The notes beneath the pieces were generated by a model. The model searched no databases. It saw only the letters and a list, made by a program, of their open reading frames with translations, and had not been told where the DNA came from. Below, piece by piece: positions 9,312 to 20,375 of a stretch of DNA of 64,000 bases. The stretch lies in the NCBI GenBank assembly GCA_019426215.1, contig CM033393.1, positions 21,082,591 through 21,146,590 of the forward strand, in the 5' to 3' direction. Each line of letters begins with the position of its first letter. Position 1 is the first letter of the stretch. Source of the DNA: Buddleja alternifolia. Lineage: Eukaryota; Streptophyta; Magnoliopsida; Lamiales; Scrophulariaceae. Both the position numbers and the translations under genes were made by a program.

Positions 9312-9739
9312 TTGATTCCAGTGAAGGTGAGTTGTTTTTAACTACAGGAGTTAATATGGTTATTTGTGATAGCTATGAGGTTTGTAAGCATCCAATTGAT
9401 TCGAATTTGTCTTTACGCATTGATGCTTTTGATCCTTTTAGTGTTAAGCTTTCTCAGGTTAAAAGAACCAATAGTCTCCTCGAGTCCTACATCATGAACT
9501 CCAAGTTTTCCACTTCGATGGGTGAAGAAAAACGGTCATCTATTTGTAACTTGGAGAATAGTCCAAATCATCACTCGGCACAATGGGAAGAAAGAGTGAT
9601 GGAAGTGGTGATGGACTATGAGAAAATATTTGAATGGATGATTGCTTGGTCACTACTCATCATATTTTCTAGTAACACCGGGCCCTATTTCATCCTTACT
9701 TGGAGAATGAACAAAGCATTCATTCGAAAACCCCCTTGA
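9251..9739 (+). CDS. Copy 2 second ORF, 162 aa, unknown function
   Basis: Same ORF as at 4690, open end to end, with SVLST and VKLSQ variants shared with copy 4. It overlaps the tail of the gag-like ORF. No retroviral enzyme motif is present; a hydrophobic segment lies near the C-terminus. Function unknown. Confidence 0.5.
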   Translation: MSPPITKDSPPSVLSTCKEVIDSSEGELFLTTGVNMVICDSYEVCKHPIDSNLSLRIDAFDPFSVKLSQVKRTNSLLESYIMNSKFSTSMGEEKRSSICNLENSPNHHSAQWEERVMEVVMDYEKIFEWMIAWSLLIIFSSNTGPYFILTWRMNKAFIRKPP

Positions 9740-9783
9740 AATAACTCGGTAAAGTCAAGCTAATGACTTTAAAACAAGCGCTT

Positions 9784-9801
9784 CTTGGGAGGCAACCCAA
9801 G
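9784..9801 (+). promoter_or_regulatory. Conserved short hairpin, copy 2
   Basis: Identical CTTGGGAGGCAACCCAAG hairpin, 45 bp after the second ORF's stop, as in the other units. Confidence 0.6.
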
Positions 9802-9998
9802 CTTTTTATCGCTTTCTTGTTTTTTCCTTTTTGTATTTATCTTGCTTTCTCTCCCGTCTTATTGTTGATGTGATTTTCTAGATATTTCTTTTCTTCAAGT
9901 TTTTATCCCAGGATACTAGCCCACCACCGTGCTCACTCCGCATCTCTCCATTTCAGAGTTGTAACACTTATCCCTCTTACCTTGCATTTATTTCATGA

Positions 9999-10032
9999 AC
10001 ATTGAGGACAATGTTTAATTTAAGTTTGGGGG
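9999..10032 (+). promoter_or_regulatory. Distal polypurine-like module, copy 2
   Basis: ACATTGAGGACAATGT followed by AAGTTTGGGGG, as in copy 1. Confidence 0.55.
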
Positions 10033-11245
10033 TACAACCTTGTTGATATAGAATTCATGAATTGGTGCACCCTTGCATGAGAGCATAATGCGTTTGAATA
10101 TCTCTACGCTGTTAAAGTCAAAGCCCCTTGTCTGTGGTCAACATGTCATATATTGTGACTTGAAAGCCCTTTTTAGTCATGCTTATGCGAATTATTGCGG
10201 TTTTAAAACGTTGAGCTTTCAATTTTGTTGACTATGAAGTGTGTATTAATGTTGTGAAGTCATAAAATGATTTAGGCCATCTTTCATTGACTTTAGCCTT
10301 ACATTTTGGCTTTCTCTATATTGCATAATCTCTAGACCTTAACTGAGCCGTATTGATAAGAATGGAGTGTGCTATGCACACTAGAAACCACCATTCGTCT
10401 TTCTTTCATAAGCCATGACAACCACCTTCTAGCCTAAAAGAAAAACAATGTCTTACACCCAATCAAGAGAGTTTAGAACTTCATATCATTTGACTTGAAT
10501 TTCGGTAGTCACCTTGTTTTGATTTGAATGAATATGAGTTAGATAGTGATGTTTTGGCTATGTTGGGATTTTTGAGGTTTGAAGTATTATGTAAAAAAGG
10601 GGATAAAATGAAAACTTGAGCAATGGGCTAAATAGTCGAGAGAGAGATTTATATGGAAAAAAAAATTGTGCTCTCGACTAGGCTTGAATCTTGGCACTCA
10701 ATTGGATCATTTGGCTTGGAAATCTGTGTACAACCCAATATGAAAAGAAACAAGTTTGGGGGTTGTAAGTTGAAAGGCAAAATAGAGTGAAAAAGGGATA
10801 CGTGATAAGTTGTGAAAGTTTATATGGTTTATATGAGAATTTAGCTTGATGATTTTGAGTTATAGGCTCTCTTGACTTAGTCACTTTATCCATATCTTCC
10901 GGTCCTAGCCATCACCTAGCTTTACATTACAAGCCGTAAAGACCTTTTGATTGTGACAATTGCACTTTATACACACCGATGGGTTAACGAATGTTGAATT
11001 GTTTCAATATCTTTACTTTCCAATTGATTTGCATAATCTTGTCTAAAGTGTGCTCTTGACATGAACATGGGCATAGGAGTTCATGATTTAGGGATGGAAA
11101 CTAAGATTTTGTGAGGTTTTCAAATTGTTGAATGTTCAAAGCATCGTGTAGCTTTTCATAATCATTTTTGAAGGCATAATGCTTGCTCTTATGTGTATGA
11201 ATTGGCAAATGGAAATTTCAATCTTCATGTGTGTGCTTGATTGTA
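10033..11245. other. Copy 2 non-coding 3' region
   Basis: Direct repeat of 5471-6683. The only ORF is a short minus-strand one (10678-10893) that is not kept intact in every unit. No gene is supported. Confidence 0.7.
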
Positions 11246-11279
11246 TTTGATCGAGGACGATCAAAGATAAGTTTGGGGG
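11246..11279 (+). promoter_or_regulatory. Polypurine tract before LTR3
   Basis: TTTGATCGAGGACGATCAAA hairpin, then GAT (GCT in the other units) and AAGTTTGGGGG, ending four bases before LTR3. Confidence 0.8.
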
Positions 11280-11283
11280 TAAT

Positions 11284-12851
11284 TGATATATGTTGTTTTT
11301 ACACTAGTTTTTCCCCGTTTATCGACTTAGTTTTGATTGTTTCCTTGATAATTTGATCACATATGATACTTTGACACTTGTTTCTCATATTTTATAGAAT
11401 AACATAACATTTGGAGGAAAAGAACAAGGATTGAAGGTAAATCATGCATAAAGATACAAACTGTCTGCGCAGTACTAGAGTTTATGGAATAGATTTCTCT
11501 ACCCATATCCAAATTACACACTTCTTATACCAATGGAAACATAAGAGGCAAAGGTACATTTCTTATGTTGAAGACAAAGATCAGATATGTAGGGAAGGAA
11601 GCGAAAACGTCACCGGAAGAGACGTCTTACGACGGAGTTTTCTCATTCAGTAACTTGTGAGACACGTTTATCCCCTATAACGTTTGATTTAGGCCTTGGT
11701 GTCTTTTTGAGAGTTGTAGATCTTTGTTTGAGGATTCTATAGCAACTTGAATAAGCTTATTCGACATCGGTAAAGAAAGTTATGTAAGTTTACCAAAACT
11801 GGTCAGAGGCAGAAATTGAACGCCTCGGCGTTCGAGACAGAATGGTGACCACCGCGGCGTTCAACAAGCGAACGCCGCGGCGTTCGAGGCAGCGGGTTGG
11901 TCTATAAATACCCCTTTTATCCATTTTTTACCCTAACTCACCTTGGATATCAGCAACCACACGAAAATAGAGAGAGGGGGAGCTTAGAAGAGAAGATTGA
12001 AGGTCAAAACATGGAGAATTCAACAAGGAATCCACATCTCTACAAGAATTAGGGAGTTTTTACATATTTGTTTCTTGAATTTGTTCAAATCTCCTATGAC
12101 TTGTATGATTTATATTTGCACTTTTGACATGAATATGAGCTAAACTTGTTTGATTGAGGCCATGGATAGGCCATTTATGTTATTTTGATTGTTGATTTGT
12201 TGGTGTTTATTGGATTAATTTTGGTTTTAGCTATGTATTCAATATTTGATCTCAATGCTACATTTGCTTGATCACCAAGTGTTTGATAAAATGCCTAGGT
12301 TAGAGATCGAGAGATAATAACCTAGGGAAGATATAAACATTGAATACCCTATAGTTAAACCGACTAGAGATAGACTCGGTTTCTTTAGGTGGCTTTCCAT
12401 TCACGTGGGGAATTCCTAGACCTTAAATGCATCCTCGTTAATCGGGTTTTCATATAGAGATATATAGGAAATCGTTACCAAGGGTAGGGTTGCTATGCCA
12501 AGAGATTGGGTGGTACGTACGTTAGGGAATTTCGCCTTAGCTAAATCAATCTAATAATCCAATAGAACCTAAATCACAATCGAAATGCATAATTGGTTGA
12601 ACCATGTGCCTTGATCGCTTCTCTCTATTGTTTCCTCCCTTTATTTGGTGTGACGTTGCCTTAGTTTATTTTCTAGTATTTATTAATTAGTTAATCAAGC
12701 TTTCTATCGACCGATTTAACTTAGAATTGAGTAATATAGTAGTCTTGGTACTTAGATTATAGTTGTCCCTGCGGATACGATAACCCCGGACTTAGAAATC
12801 CACTTTACTACTTACGCGACCTAGTTCTCTTGCTAGGATTTTGTCGTGTCA
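11284..12851 (+). repeat. LTR3 of the array (1568 bp)
   Basis: TG...CA termini. The third GC-rich element is a perfect 16-bp palindrome here, GAACGCCGCGGCGTTC (11870-11885). The TATAAATA box is conserved downstream. Closest to LTR2 by shared variants. Confidence 0.93.
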
Positions 12852-12857
12852 AGTTTT

Positions 12858-12875
12858 TGGCGCCGTTGCCGGGGA
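12858..12875 (+). promoter_or_regulatory. Primer-binding site, tRNA-Asp type, copy 3
   Basis: Exact TGGCGCCGTTGCCGGGGA, six bases after the LTR3 end. Confidence 0.92.
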
Positions 12876-13092
12876 CAACTATGGTATCTAATATTGAGAT
12901 TCTCTTATTCTTTCTGAGCTTTGATCATTTTTTTTTCTACTAATTGTTTTGTCTTTCTTTGTGCGAGATTGATCTCATTAGTGCATGACACGTACTAGTG
13001 GGATTGGACTAGCGGAGTTGGACCCTGAGATTTAATGCACATTTACTCGAGGGGTAAGACTACAAAGGGAGACTCAACCACAGCAAGCCACG

Positions 13093-13875
13093 ATGGAGAC
13101 TCCTTATACACACATAGATCCCGCTGTCCTAGCAGAAGCGGTGCGTCGGGAAATTGCAAAGCTTGGCATCCCTCTAAAGCAACCGGAGGTATCTCCACAA
13201 ATCCTTATGAGGGATTACATGATGCCAAACATTCAAGGAGCAGCTGGGCCAATTGTTTTACCACCTATGGAATCCTATGAGCACACTTACCATCCCGGTT
13301 GGCTAAATCATTCAAGATCAACATGGAGTTACAACAATGATGGAATGATGTTTTCACCAGGATTGGCGCATGATTGGGATCCATCATTCGCCTCATCAAC
13401 CCCAATGAAAATGGAAACCTATGAGCATACTTACCATCCTGGTTGGATAAATCCTGCAAGCTCAACATGGAGTTACAACAATGCCTCAGGATTTGACCAT
13501 GTCTGTAGCCTTCCCTCCCAACAATATGATAGTTCCTATCAACAAGAGCCAACGATGACATCTACTCTTGAGGACCAGTTGAATGTAGATTGTGCAAGCT
13601 CACAAGCTAGCATAAACGAGATAAAAGCTATCATAAAGGAGATGGAAGCTCGTAGAAAGGAGTCAGAAGCTCATAGTAGGGAAGTGGTCATACTAGTCGA
13701 TCAAGCAATCAACTTATGGAAGGAGAGAGAGTCATGCACCCTAGAGAATCGCACAAAAGAAAGTGAGGCTTCCCTCAATACAGAAGTTGAACAAGCAGTT
13801 GATTTAGGACTACAATGTCTCCCCCTATCACTAAAGATTCTCCACCCTTTATCCTCTCCACATGTAAAGAGGTAA
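13093..13875 (+). CDS. Copy 3 gag-like ORF, 260 aa, Athila/Tat-like gag remnant
   Basis: A complete ORF starting METPYTHIDPAVLAEA. Residues about 36-55 hold RDYMMPNIQGAAGPIVLPP, like the start of Athila/Tat gag proteins. Residues about 62-79 and 109-126 are two copies of a YEHTYHPGW...STWSYNN block, like the NTYNPGWRNHPNFSW motif found late in such gags. Between these ends a normal gag has several hundred residues of capsid and a zinc knuckle; here they are missing. Residues about 175-235 form a charged coiled coil. A longer upstream frame exists (ATG at 12985) but a TAA at about 13033 closes it, so the inner ATG is used. It could bind RNA or other gag, or be a relic. Confidence 0.6.
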   Translation: METPYTHIDPAVLAEAVRREIAKLGIPLKQPEVSPQILMRDYMMPNIQGAAGPIVLPPMESYEHTYHPGWLNHSRSTWSYNNDGMMFSPGLAHDWDPSFASSTPMKMETYEHTYHPGWINPASSTWSYNNASGFDHVCSLPSQQYDSSYQQEPTMTSTLEDQLNVDCASSQASINEIKAIIKEMEARRKESEAHSREVVILVDQAINLWKERESCTLENRTKESEASLNTEVEQAVDLGLQCLPLSLKILHPLSSPHVKR

Positions 13876-14303
13876 TTGATTCCAGTGAAGGTGAGTTGTT
13901 TTTAACTACAGGAGTTAATATGGTTATTTGTGATAGCTATGAGGTTTGTAAGCATCCAATTGATTCGAATTTGTCTTTACGCATTGATGCTTTTGATCCT
14001 TTTAGTGTTGAGCTTTCTCAGGTTAAAAGAACCAATAGTCTCCTCGAGTCCTACATCATGAACTCCAAGTTTTCCACTTCGATGGGTGAAGAAAAACGGT
14101 CATCTATTTGTAACTTGGAGAATAGTCCAAATCATCACTCGGCACAATGGGAAGAAAGAGTGATGGAAGTGGTGATGGACTATGAGAAAATATTTGAATG
14201 GATGATTGCTTGGTCACTACTCATCATATTTTCTAGTAACACCGGGCCCTATTTCATCCTTACTTGGAGAATGAACAAAGCATTCATTCGAAAACCCCCT
14301 TGA
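13815..14303 (+). CDS. Copy 3 second ORF, 162 aa, unknown function
   Basis: Overlaps the end of the gag-like ORF by 61 bp in a different frame. A TGA lies five codons before its ATG in its own frame, so it cannot extend far upstream. It reads FILST like copy 1 and VELSQ uniquely. No known domain; hydrophobic stretch near the C-terminus. Confidence 0.5.
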   Translation: MSPPITKDSPPFILSTCKEVIDSSEGELFLTTGVNMVICDSYEVCKHPIDSNLSLRIDAFDPFSVELSQVKRTNSLLESYIMNSKFSTSMGEEKRSSICNLENSPNHHSAQWEERVMEVVMDYEKIFEWMIAWSLLIIFSSNTGPYFILTWRMNKAFIRKPP

Positions 14304-14347
14304 AATAACTCGGTAAAGTCAAGCTAATGACTTTAAAACAAGCGCTT

Positions 14348-14365
14348 CTTGGGAGGCAACCCAAG
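14348..14365 (+). promoter_or_regulatory. Conserved short hairpin, copy 3
   Basis: Identical CTTGGGAGGCAACCCAAG hairpin at the same distance from the second ORF. Confidence 0.6.
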
Positions 14366-14560
14366 CTTTTTATCGCTTTCTTGTTTTTCCTTTTTGTATT
14401 TATCTTGCTTTCTCTCCCGTCTTATTGTTGATGTGATTTTCTAGATATTTCTTTTCTTCAAGTTTTATCCCAGGATACTAGCCCACCACCGTGCTCACTC
14501 CGCATCTCTCCATTTCAGAGTTGTAACACTTATCCCTCTTACCTTGCATTTATTTCATGA

Positions 14561-14594
14561 ACATTGAGGACAATGTTTAATTTAAGTTTGGGGG
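14561..14594 (+). promoter_or_regulatory. Distal polypurine-like module, copy 3
   Basis: ACATTGAGGACAATGT followed by AAGTTTGGGGG. Confidence 0.55.
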
Positions 14595-15800
14595 TACAAC
14601 CTTGTTGATATAGAATTCATGAATTGGTGCACCCTTGCATGAGAGCATAATGCGTTTGAATATCTCTACTCTCTTAAAGTCAAAGCCCTTGTCTGTGGTC
14701 AACATGTCATATATTGTGACTTGAAAGCCCTTTTTAGTCATGCTTATGCGAATTATTGCGGTTTTAAAACGTTGAGCTTTCAATTTTGTTGACTATGAAG
14801 TGTGTATTAATGTTGTGAAGTCATAAAATGATTTAGGCCATCTTTCATTGACTTTAGCCTTACATTTTGGCTTTCTCTATATTGCATAATCTCTAGACCT
14901 TAACTGAGCCGTATTGATAAGAATGGAGTGTGCTATGCACACTAGAAACCACCATTCGTCTTTCTTTCATAAGCCATGACAACCACCTTCTAGCCTAAAA
15001 GAAAAACAATGTCTTGCACCCAATCAAGAGAGTTTAGAACTTCATATCATTTGACTTGAATTGGGTAGTCACCTTGTTTTGATTTGAATGAATATGAGTT
15101 AGATAGTGATGTTTTGGCTATGTTGGGATTTTGAGGTTTGAAGTATTATGTAAAAAAGGGGATGAAATGAAAACTTGAGCAATGGGCTAAATAGTCGAGA
15201 GAGAGATTTATATGGAAAAAAAAATTGTGCTCTCGACTAGGCTTGAATCTTGGCACTCAATTGGATCATTTGGCTTGGAAATCTGTGTACAACCCAATAT
15301 GAAAAGAAACAAGTTTGGGGGTTGTAAGTTGAAAGGCAAAATAGAGTGAAAAAGGGATAAGTGATAAGTTGTGAAAGTTTATATGGTTATATGAGAATTT
15401 AGCTTGATGATTTTGAGTTATAGGCTCTCTTGACTTAGTCACTTTATCCATATCTTCCGGTCCTAGCCATCACCTAGCTTACATTACAAGCCGTAAAGAC
15501 CTTTTGATTGTGACTTGCACTTTATACACACCGATGGGTTAACGAATGTTGAATTGTTTCAATGTCTTTACTTTCCAATTGATTTGCATAATCTTGTCTA
15601 AAGTGTGCTCTTGACATGAACATGGGCGTAGGAGTTCATGATTTAGGGATGGAAACTAAGATTTTGTGAGGTTTTCAAATTGTTGAATGTTCAAAGCATC
15701 GTGTAGCTTTTCATAATCATTTTTGAAGGCATAATGCTTGCTCTTATGTGTATGAATTGGCAAATGGAAATTTCAATCTTCATGTGTGTGCTTGATTGTA
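14595..15800. other. Copy 3 non-coding 3' region
   Basis: Repeat of 5471-6683 with several private small indels (for example near 15062 and 15513). No gene is supported. Confidence 0.7.
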
Positions 15801-15834
15801 TTTGATCGAGGACGATCAAAGCTAAGTTTGGGGG
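15801..15834 (+). promoter_or_regulatory. Polypurine tract before LTR4
   Basis: TTTGATCGAGGACGATCAAA hairpin plus GCT and AAGTTTGGGGG, four bases before LTR4. Confidence 0.8.
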
Positions 15835-15838
15835 TAAT

Positions 15839-17381
15839 TGATATATGTTGTTTTTACACTAGTTTTCCCCCGTTTATCGACTTAGTTTTGATTGTTTCCT
15901 TGATAATTTGATCACATATGATACTTTGACCCTTGTTTTCTCATATTTTATAGAATAACATAACATTTGGAGGAAAAGAACAAGGATTGAAGGTAAATCA
16001 TGCATAAAGATACAAACTGTCTGCGCAGTGCTAGAGTTTATGGAATAGATTTCTCTACCCATATCCAAATTACACACTTCTTATACCAATGGAAAGATAA
16101 GAGGCAAAGGTACATTTCTTATGTTGAAGACAAAGATCAGATATGTAGGGAAGGAAGTGAAAACGTCACCGGAAGAGACGTCTTACGACGGAGTTTTCTC
16201 ATTCAGTAACTTGTGAGACACGTTTATCCCCTATAACGTTTGATTTAGGCCTTGGTGTCTGTTTGAGAGTTGTAGATCTTTGTTTGAGGATTCTATAGCA
16301 ACTTGAATCAGCTTATTCCGACATCGGTAAAGAAAGTTATGTAAATTTTACCAAAACTGGTCAGAGGCAGAAATTGAACGCCGCGGCGTTCAACAAGCGA
16401 ACGTCGCGGCGTTTGAGGCAGCGGGTTGGTCTATAAATACCCCTTTTAGCCATTTTTTACCCTAACTCACCTTGGATATCAGCAACCACACGAAAATAGA
16501 GAGAGAGGGAGCTTAGAAGAGAAGATTGAAGGTCAAAACATGGAGAATTCAACAAGGAATCCACATCTCTACAAGAATTAGGGAGTTTTTACATATTTGT
16601 TTCTTGAATTTGTTCAAATCTCCTATGACTTGTATGATTTATATTTGCACTTTTGACATGAATATGAGCTAAACTTGTTTGATTGAGGCCATGGATAGGC
16701 CATTTATGTTATTTTGATTGTTGATTTGTTGGTGTTTATTGGATTAATTTTGGTTTTAGCTATGTATTCAATATTTGATCTCAATGCTACATTTGCTTGA
16801 TCACCAAGTGTTTGATAAAATGCCTAGGTTAGAGATCGAGAGATAATAACCTAGGGAAGATATAAACATTGAATACCCTATAGTTAAACCGACTAGAGAT
16901 AGACTCGGTTTCTTTAGGTGGCTTTCCATTCACGTGGGGAATTCCTAGACCTTAAATGCATCCTCGTTAATCGGGTTTTCATATAGAGATATATAGGAAA
17001 TCGTTACCAAGGGTAGGGTTGCTATGCCAAGAGATTGGGTAGGTACGTACGTTAGGGAATTTCGCCTTAGCTAAATCAATCTAATAATCCAATAGAACCT
17101 AAATCACAATCGAAATGCATAATTGGTTGAACCATGTGCCTTGATCGCTTCTCTCTATTGTTTCCTCCCTTTATTTGGTGTGACGTTGCCTTAGTTTATT
17201 TTCTAGTATTTATTAATTAGTTAATCAAGCTTTCTATCGACCGATTTAACTTAGAATTGAGTAATATAGTAGTCTTGGTACTTAGATTATAGTTGTCCCT
17301 GCGGATACGATAACCCCGGACTTAGAAATTCACTTTACTACTTACGCGACCTAGTTCTCTTGCTAGGATTTTGTCGTGTCA
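15839..17381 (+). repeat. LTR4 of the array (1543 bp)
   Basis: TG...CA termini. It lacks about 30 bp between the first and second GC-rich palindrome (at about 16378-16390), as expected if the repeated CGGCGTTC segments recombined. It shares the variant CAGTGCTAGAG with LTR1. TATAAATA at about 16432-16439. Confidence 0.92.
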
Positions 17382-17387
17382 AGTTTT

Positions 17388-17405
17388 TGGCGCCGTTGCC
17401 GGGGA
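17388..17405 (+). promoter_or_regulatory. Primer-binding site, tRNA-Asp type, copy 4
   Basis: Exact TGGCGCCGTTGCCGGGGA, six bases after the LTR4 end. Confidence 0.92.
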
Positions 17406-17622
17406 CAACTATGGTATCTAATATTGAGATTCTCTTATTCTTTCTGAGCTTTGATCGTTTTTTTTTCTACTAATTGTTTTGTCTTTCTTTGTGCGAGATT
17501 GATCTCATTAGTGCATGACACGTACTAGTGGGATTGGACTAGCGGAGTTGGACCCTGAGATTTAATGCACATTTACTCGAGGGGTAAGACTACAAAGGGA
17601 GACTCAACCACAGCAAGCCACG

Positions 17623-18405
17623 ATGGAGACTCCTTATACACACATAGATCCCGCTGTCCTAGCAGAAGCGGTGCGTCGGGAAATTGCAAAGCTTGGCATC
17701 CCTCTAAAGCAACCGGAGGTATCTCCACAAATCCTTATGAGGGATTACATGATGCCAAACATTCAAGGAGCAGCTGGGCCAATTGTTTTACCACCTATGG
17801 AATCCTATGAGCACACTTACCATCCCGGTTGGCTAAATCATTCAAGATCAACATGGAGTTACAACAATGATGGAATGATGTTTTCACCAGGATTGGCGCA
17901 TGATTGGGATCCATCATTCGCCTCATCAACCCCAATGAAAATAGAAACCTATGAGCATACTTACCATCCTGGTTGGATAAATCCTGCAAGCTCAACATGG
18001 AGTTACAACAATGCCTCAGGATTTGACCATGTCTGTAGCCTTCCCTCCCAACAATATGATAGTTCCTATCAACAAGAGCCAACGATGACATCTACTCTTG
18101 AGGACCAGTTGAATGTAGATTGTGCAAGCTCACAAGCTAGCATAAACGAGATAAAAGCTATCATAAAGGAGATGGAAGCTCGTAGAAAGGAGTCAGAAGC
18201 TCATAGTAGGGAAGTGGTCATACTAGTCGATCAAGCAATCAACTTATGGAAGGAGAGAGAGTCATGCACCCTAGAGAATCGCACAAAAGAAAGTGAGGCT
18301 TCCCTCAATACAGAAGTTGAACAAGCAGTTGATTTAGGACTACAATGTCTCCCCCTATCACTAAAGATTCTCCACCCTCTGTCCTCTCCACATGTAAAGA
18401 GGTAA
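17623..18405 (+). CDS. Copy 4 gag-like ORF, 260 aa, Athila/Tat-like gag remnant
   Basis: Same as copy 3 except for very few substitutions (for example KIETYEH instead of KMETYEH, and one change in the last residues at the nucleotide level). The upstream frame is closed by the same TAA as in copy 3, which suggests copies 3 and 4 share a more recent history here than either does with copy 2. Domain layout as at 13093: gag-like N-terminus, duplicated HPGW-STWSYNN block, coiled coil, no capsid core and no zinc knuckle. Confidence 0.6.
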   Translation: METPYTHIDPAVLAEAVRREIAKLGIPLKQPEVSPQILMRDYMMPNIQGAAGPIVLPPMESYEHTYHPGWLNHSRSTWSYNNDGMMFSPGLAHDWDPSFASSTPMKIETYEHTYHPGWINPASSTWSYNNASGFDHVCSLPSQQYDSSYQQEPTMTSTLEDQLNVDCASSQASINEIKAIIKEMEARRKESEAHSREVVILVDQAINLWKERESCTLENRTKESEASLNTEVEQAVDLGLQCLPLSLKILHPLSSPHVKR

Positions 18406-18833
18406 TTGATTCCAGTGAAGGTGAGTTGTTTTTAACTACAGGAGTTAATATGGTTATTTGTGATAGCTATGAGGTTTGTAAGCATCCAATTGATTCGAAT
18501 TTGTCTTTACGCATTGATGCTTTTGATCCTTTTAGTGTTAAGCTTTCTCAGGTTAAAAGAACCAATAGTCTCCTCGAGTCCTACATCATGAACTCCAAGT
18601 TTTCCACTTCGATGGGTGAAGAAAAACGGTCATCTATTTGTAACTTGGAGAATAGTCCAAATCATCACTCGGCACAATGGGAAGAAAGAGTGATGGAAGT
18701 GGTGATGGACTATGAGAAAATATTTGAATGGATGATTGCTTGGTCACTACTCATCATATTTTCTAGTAACACCGGGCCCTATTTCATCCTTACTTGGAGA
18801 ATGAACAAAGCATTCATTCGAAAACCCCCTTGA
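18345..18833 (+). CDS. Copy 4 second ORF, 162 aa, unknown function
   Basis: Identical in protein to copy 2 (SVLST, VKLSQ), although the neighbouring gag-like ORF is closer to copy 3. Overlaps the gag-like ORF end. No recognised domain. Confidence 0.5.
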   Translation: MSPPITKDSPPSVLSTCKEVIDSSEGELFLTTGVNMVICDSYEVCKHPIDSNLSLRIDAFDPFSVKLSQVKRTNSLLESYIMNSKFSTSMGEEKRSSICNLENSPNHHSAQWEERVMEVVMDYEKIFEWMIAWSLLIIFSSNTGPYFILTWRMNKAFIRKPP

Positions 18834-18877
18834 AATAACTCGGTAAAGTCAAGCTAATGACTTTAAAACAAGCGCTT

Positions 18878-18895
18878 CTTGGGAGGCAACCCAAG
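18878..18895 (+). promoter_or_regulatory. Conserved short hairpin, copy 4
   Basis: Identical CTTGGGAGGCAACCCAAG hairpin. Confidence 0.6.
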
Positions 18896-19090
18896 CTTTT
18901 TATCGCTTTCTTGTTTTTCCTTTTTGTATTTATCTTGCTTTCTCTCCCGTCTTATTGTTGATGTGATTTTCTAGATATTTCTTTTCTTCAAGTTTTTATC
19001 CCAGGATACTACCCACCACCGTGCTCACTCCGCATCTCTCCATTTCAGAGTTGTAACACTTATCCCTCTTACCTTGCATTTATTTCATGA

Positions 19091-19124
19091 ACATTGAGGA
19101 CAATGTTTAATTTAAGTTTGGGGG
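19091..19124 (+). promoter_or_regulatory. Distal polypurine-like module, copy 4
   Basis: ACATTGAGGACAATGT followed by AAGTTTGGGGG. Confidence 0.55.
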
Positions 19125-20337
19125 TACAACCTTGTTGATATAGAATTCATGAATTGGTGCACCCTTGCATGAGAGCATAATGCGTTTGAATATCTCTACG
19201 CTGTTAAAGTCAAAGCCCCTTGTCTGTGGTCAACATGTCATATATTGTGACTTGAAAGCCCTTTTTAGTCATGCTTATGCGAATTATTGCGGTTTTAAAA
19301 CGTTGAGCTTTCAATTTTGTTGACTATGAAGTGTGTATTAATGTTGTGAAGTCATAAAATGATTTAGGCCATCTTTCATTGACTTTAGCCTTACATTTTG
19401 GCTTTCTCTATATTGCATAATCTCTAGACCTTAACTGAGCCGTATTGATAAGAATGGAGTGTGCTATGCACACTAGAAACCACCATTCGTCTTTCTTTCA
19501 TAAGCCATGACAACCACCTTCTAGCCTAAAAGAAAAACAATGTCTTACACCCAATCAAGAGAGTTTAGAACTTCATATCATTTGACTTGAATTTCGGTAG
19601 TCACCTTGTTTTGATTTGAATGAATATGAGTTAGATAGTGATGTTTTGGCTATGTTGGGATTTTTGAGGTTTGAAGTATTATGTAAAAAAGGGGATAAAA
19701 TGAAAACTTGAGCAATGGGCTAAATAGTCGAGAGAAAGATTTATATGGAAAAAAAAATTGTGCTCTCGACTAGGCTTGAATCTTGGCACTCAATTGGATC
19801 ATTTGGCTTGGAAATCTGTGTACAATCCAATATGAAAAGAAACAAGTTTGGGGGTTGTAAGTTGAAAGGCAAAATAGAGTGAAAAAGGGATAAGTGATAA
19901 GTTGTGAAAGTTTATATGGTTTATATGAGAATTTAGCTTGATGATTTTGAGTTATAGGCTCTCTTGACTTAGTCACTTTATCCATATCTTCCGGTCCTAG
20001 CCATCACCTAGCTTTACATTACAAGCCGTAAAGACCTTTTGATTGTGACAATTGCACTTTATACACACCGATGGGTTAACGAATGTTGAATTGTTTCAAT
20101 ATCTTTACTTTCCAATTGATTTGCATAATCTTGTCTAAAGTGTGCTCTTGACATGAACATGGGCGTAGGAGTTCATGATTTAGGGATGGAAACTAAGATG
20201 TTGTGAGGTTTTCAAATTGTTGAATGTTCAAAGCATCGTGTAGCTTTTCATAATCATTTTTGAAGGCATAATGCTTGCTCTTATGTGTATGAATTGGCAA
20301 ATGGAAATTTCAATCTTCATGTGTGTGCTTGATTGTA
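19125..20337. other. Copy 4 non-coding 3' region
   Basis: Repeat of 5471-6683. No gene is supported. Confidence 0.7.
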
Positions 20338-20371
20338 TTTGATCGAGGACGATCAAAGCTAAGTTTGGGGG
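20338..20371 (+). promoter_or_regulatory. Polypurine tract before LTR5
   Basis: TTTGATCGAGGACGATCAAA hairpin plus GCT and AAGTTTGGGGG, four bases before LTR5. Confidence 0.8.
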
Positions 20372-20375
20372 TAAT

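Noticed and set aside
13815..13875. Possible programmed -1 frameshift joining the gag-like ORF to the second ORF
   Set aside because: No slippery heptamer or downstream pseudoknot stands out in the 61-bp overlap, and copy 1 has lost the upstream part altogether.
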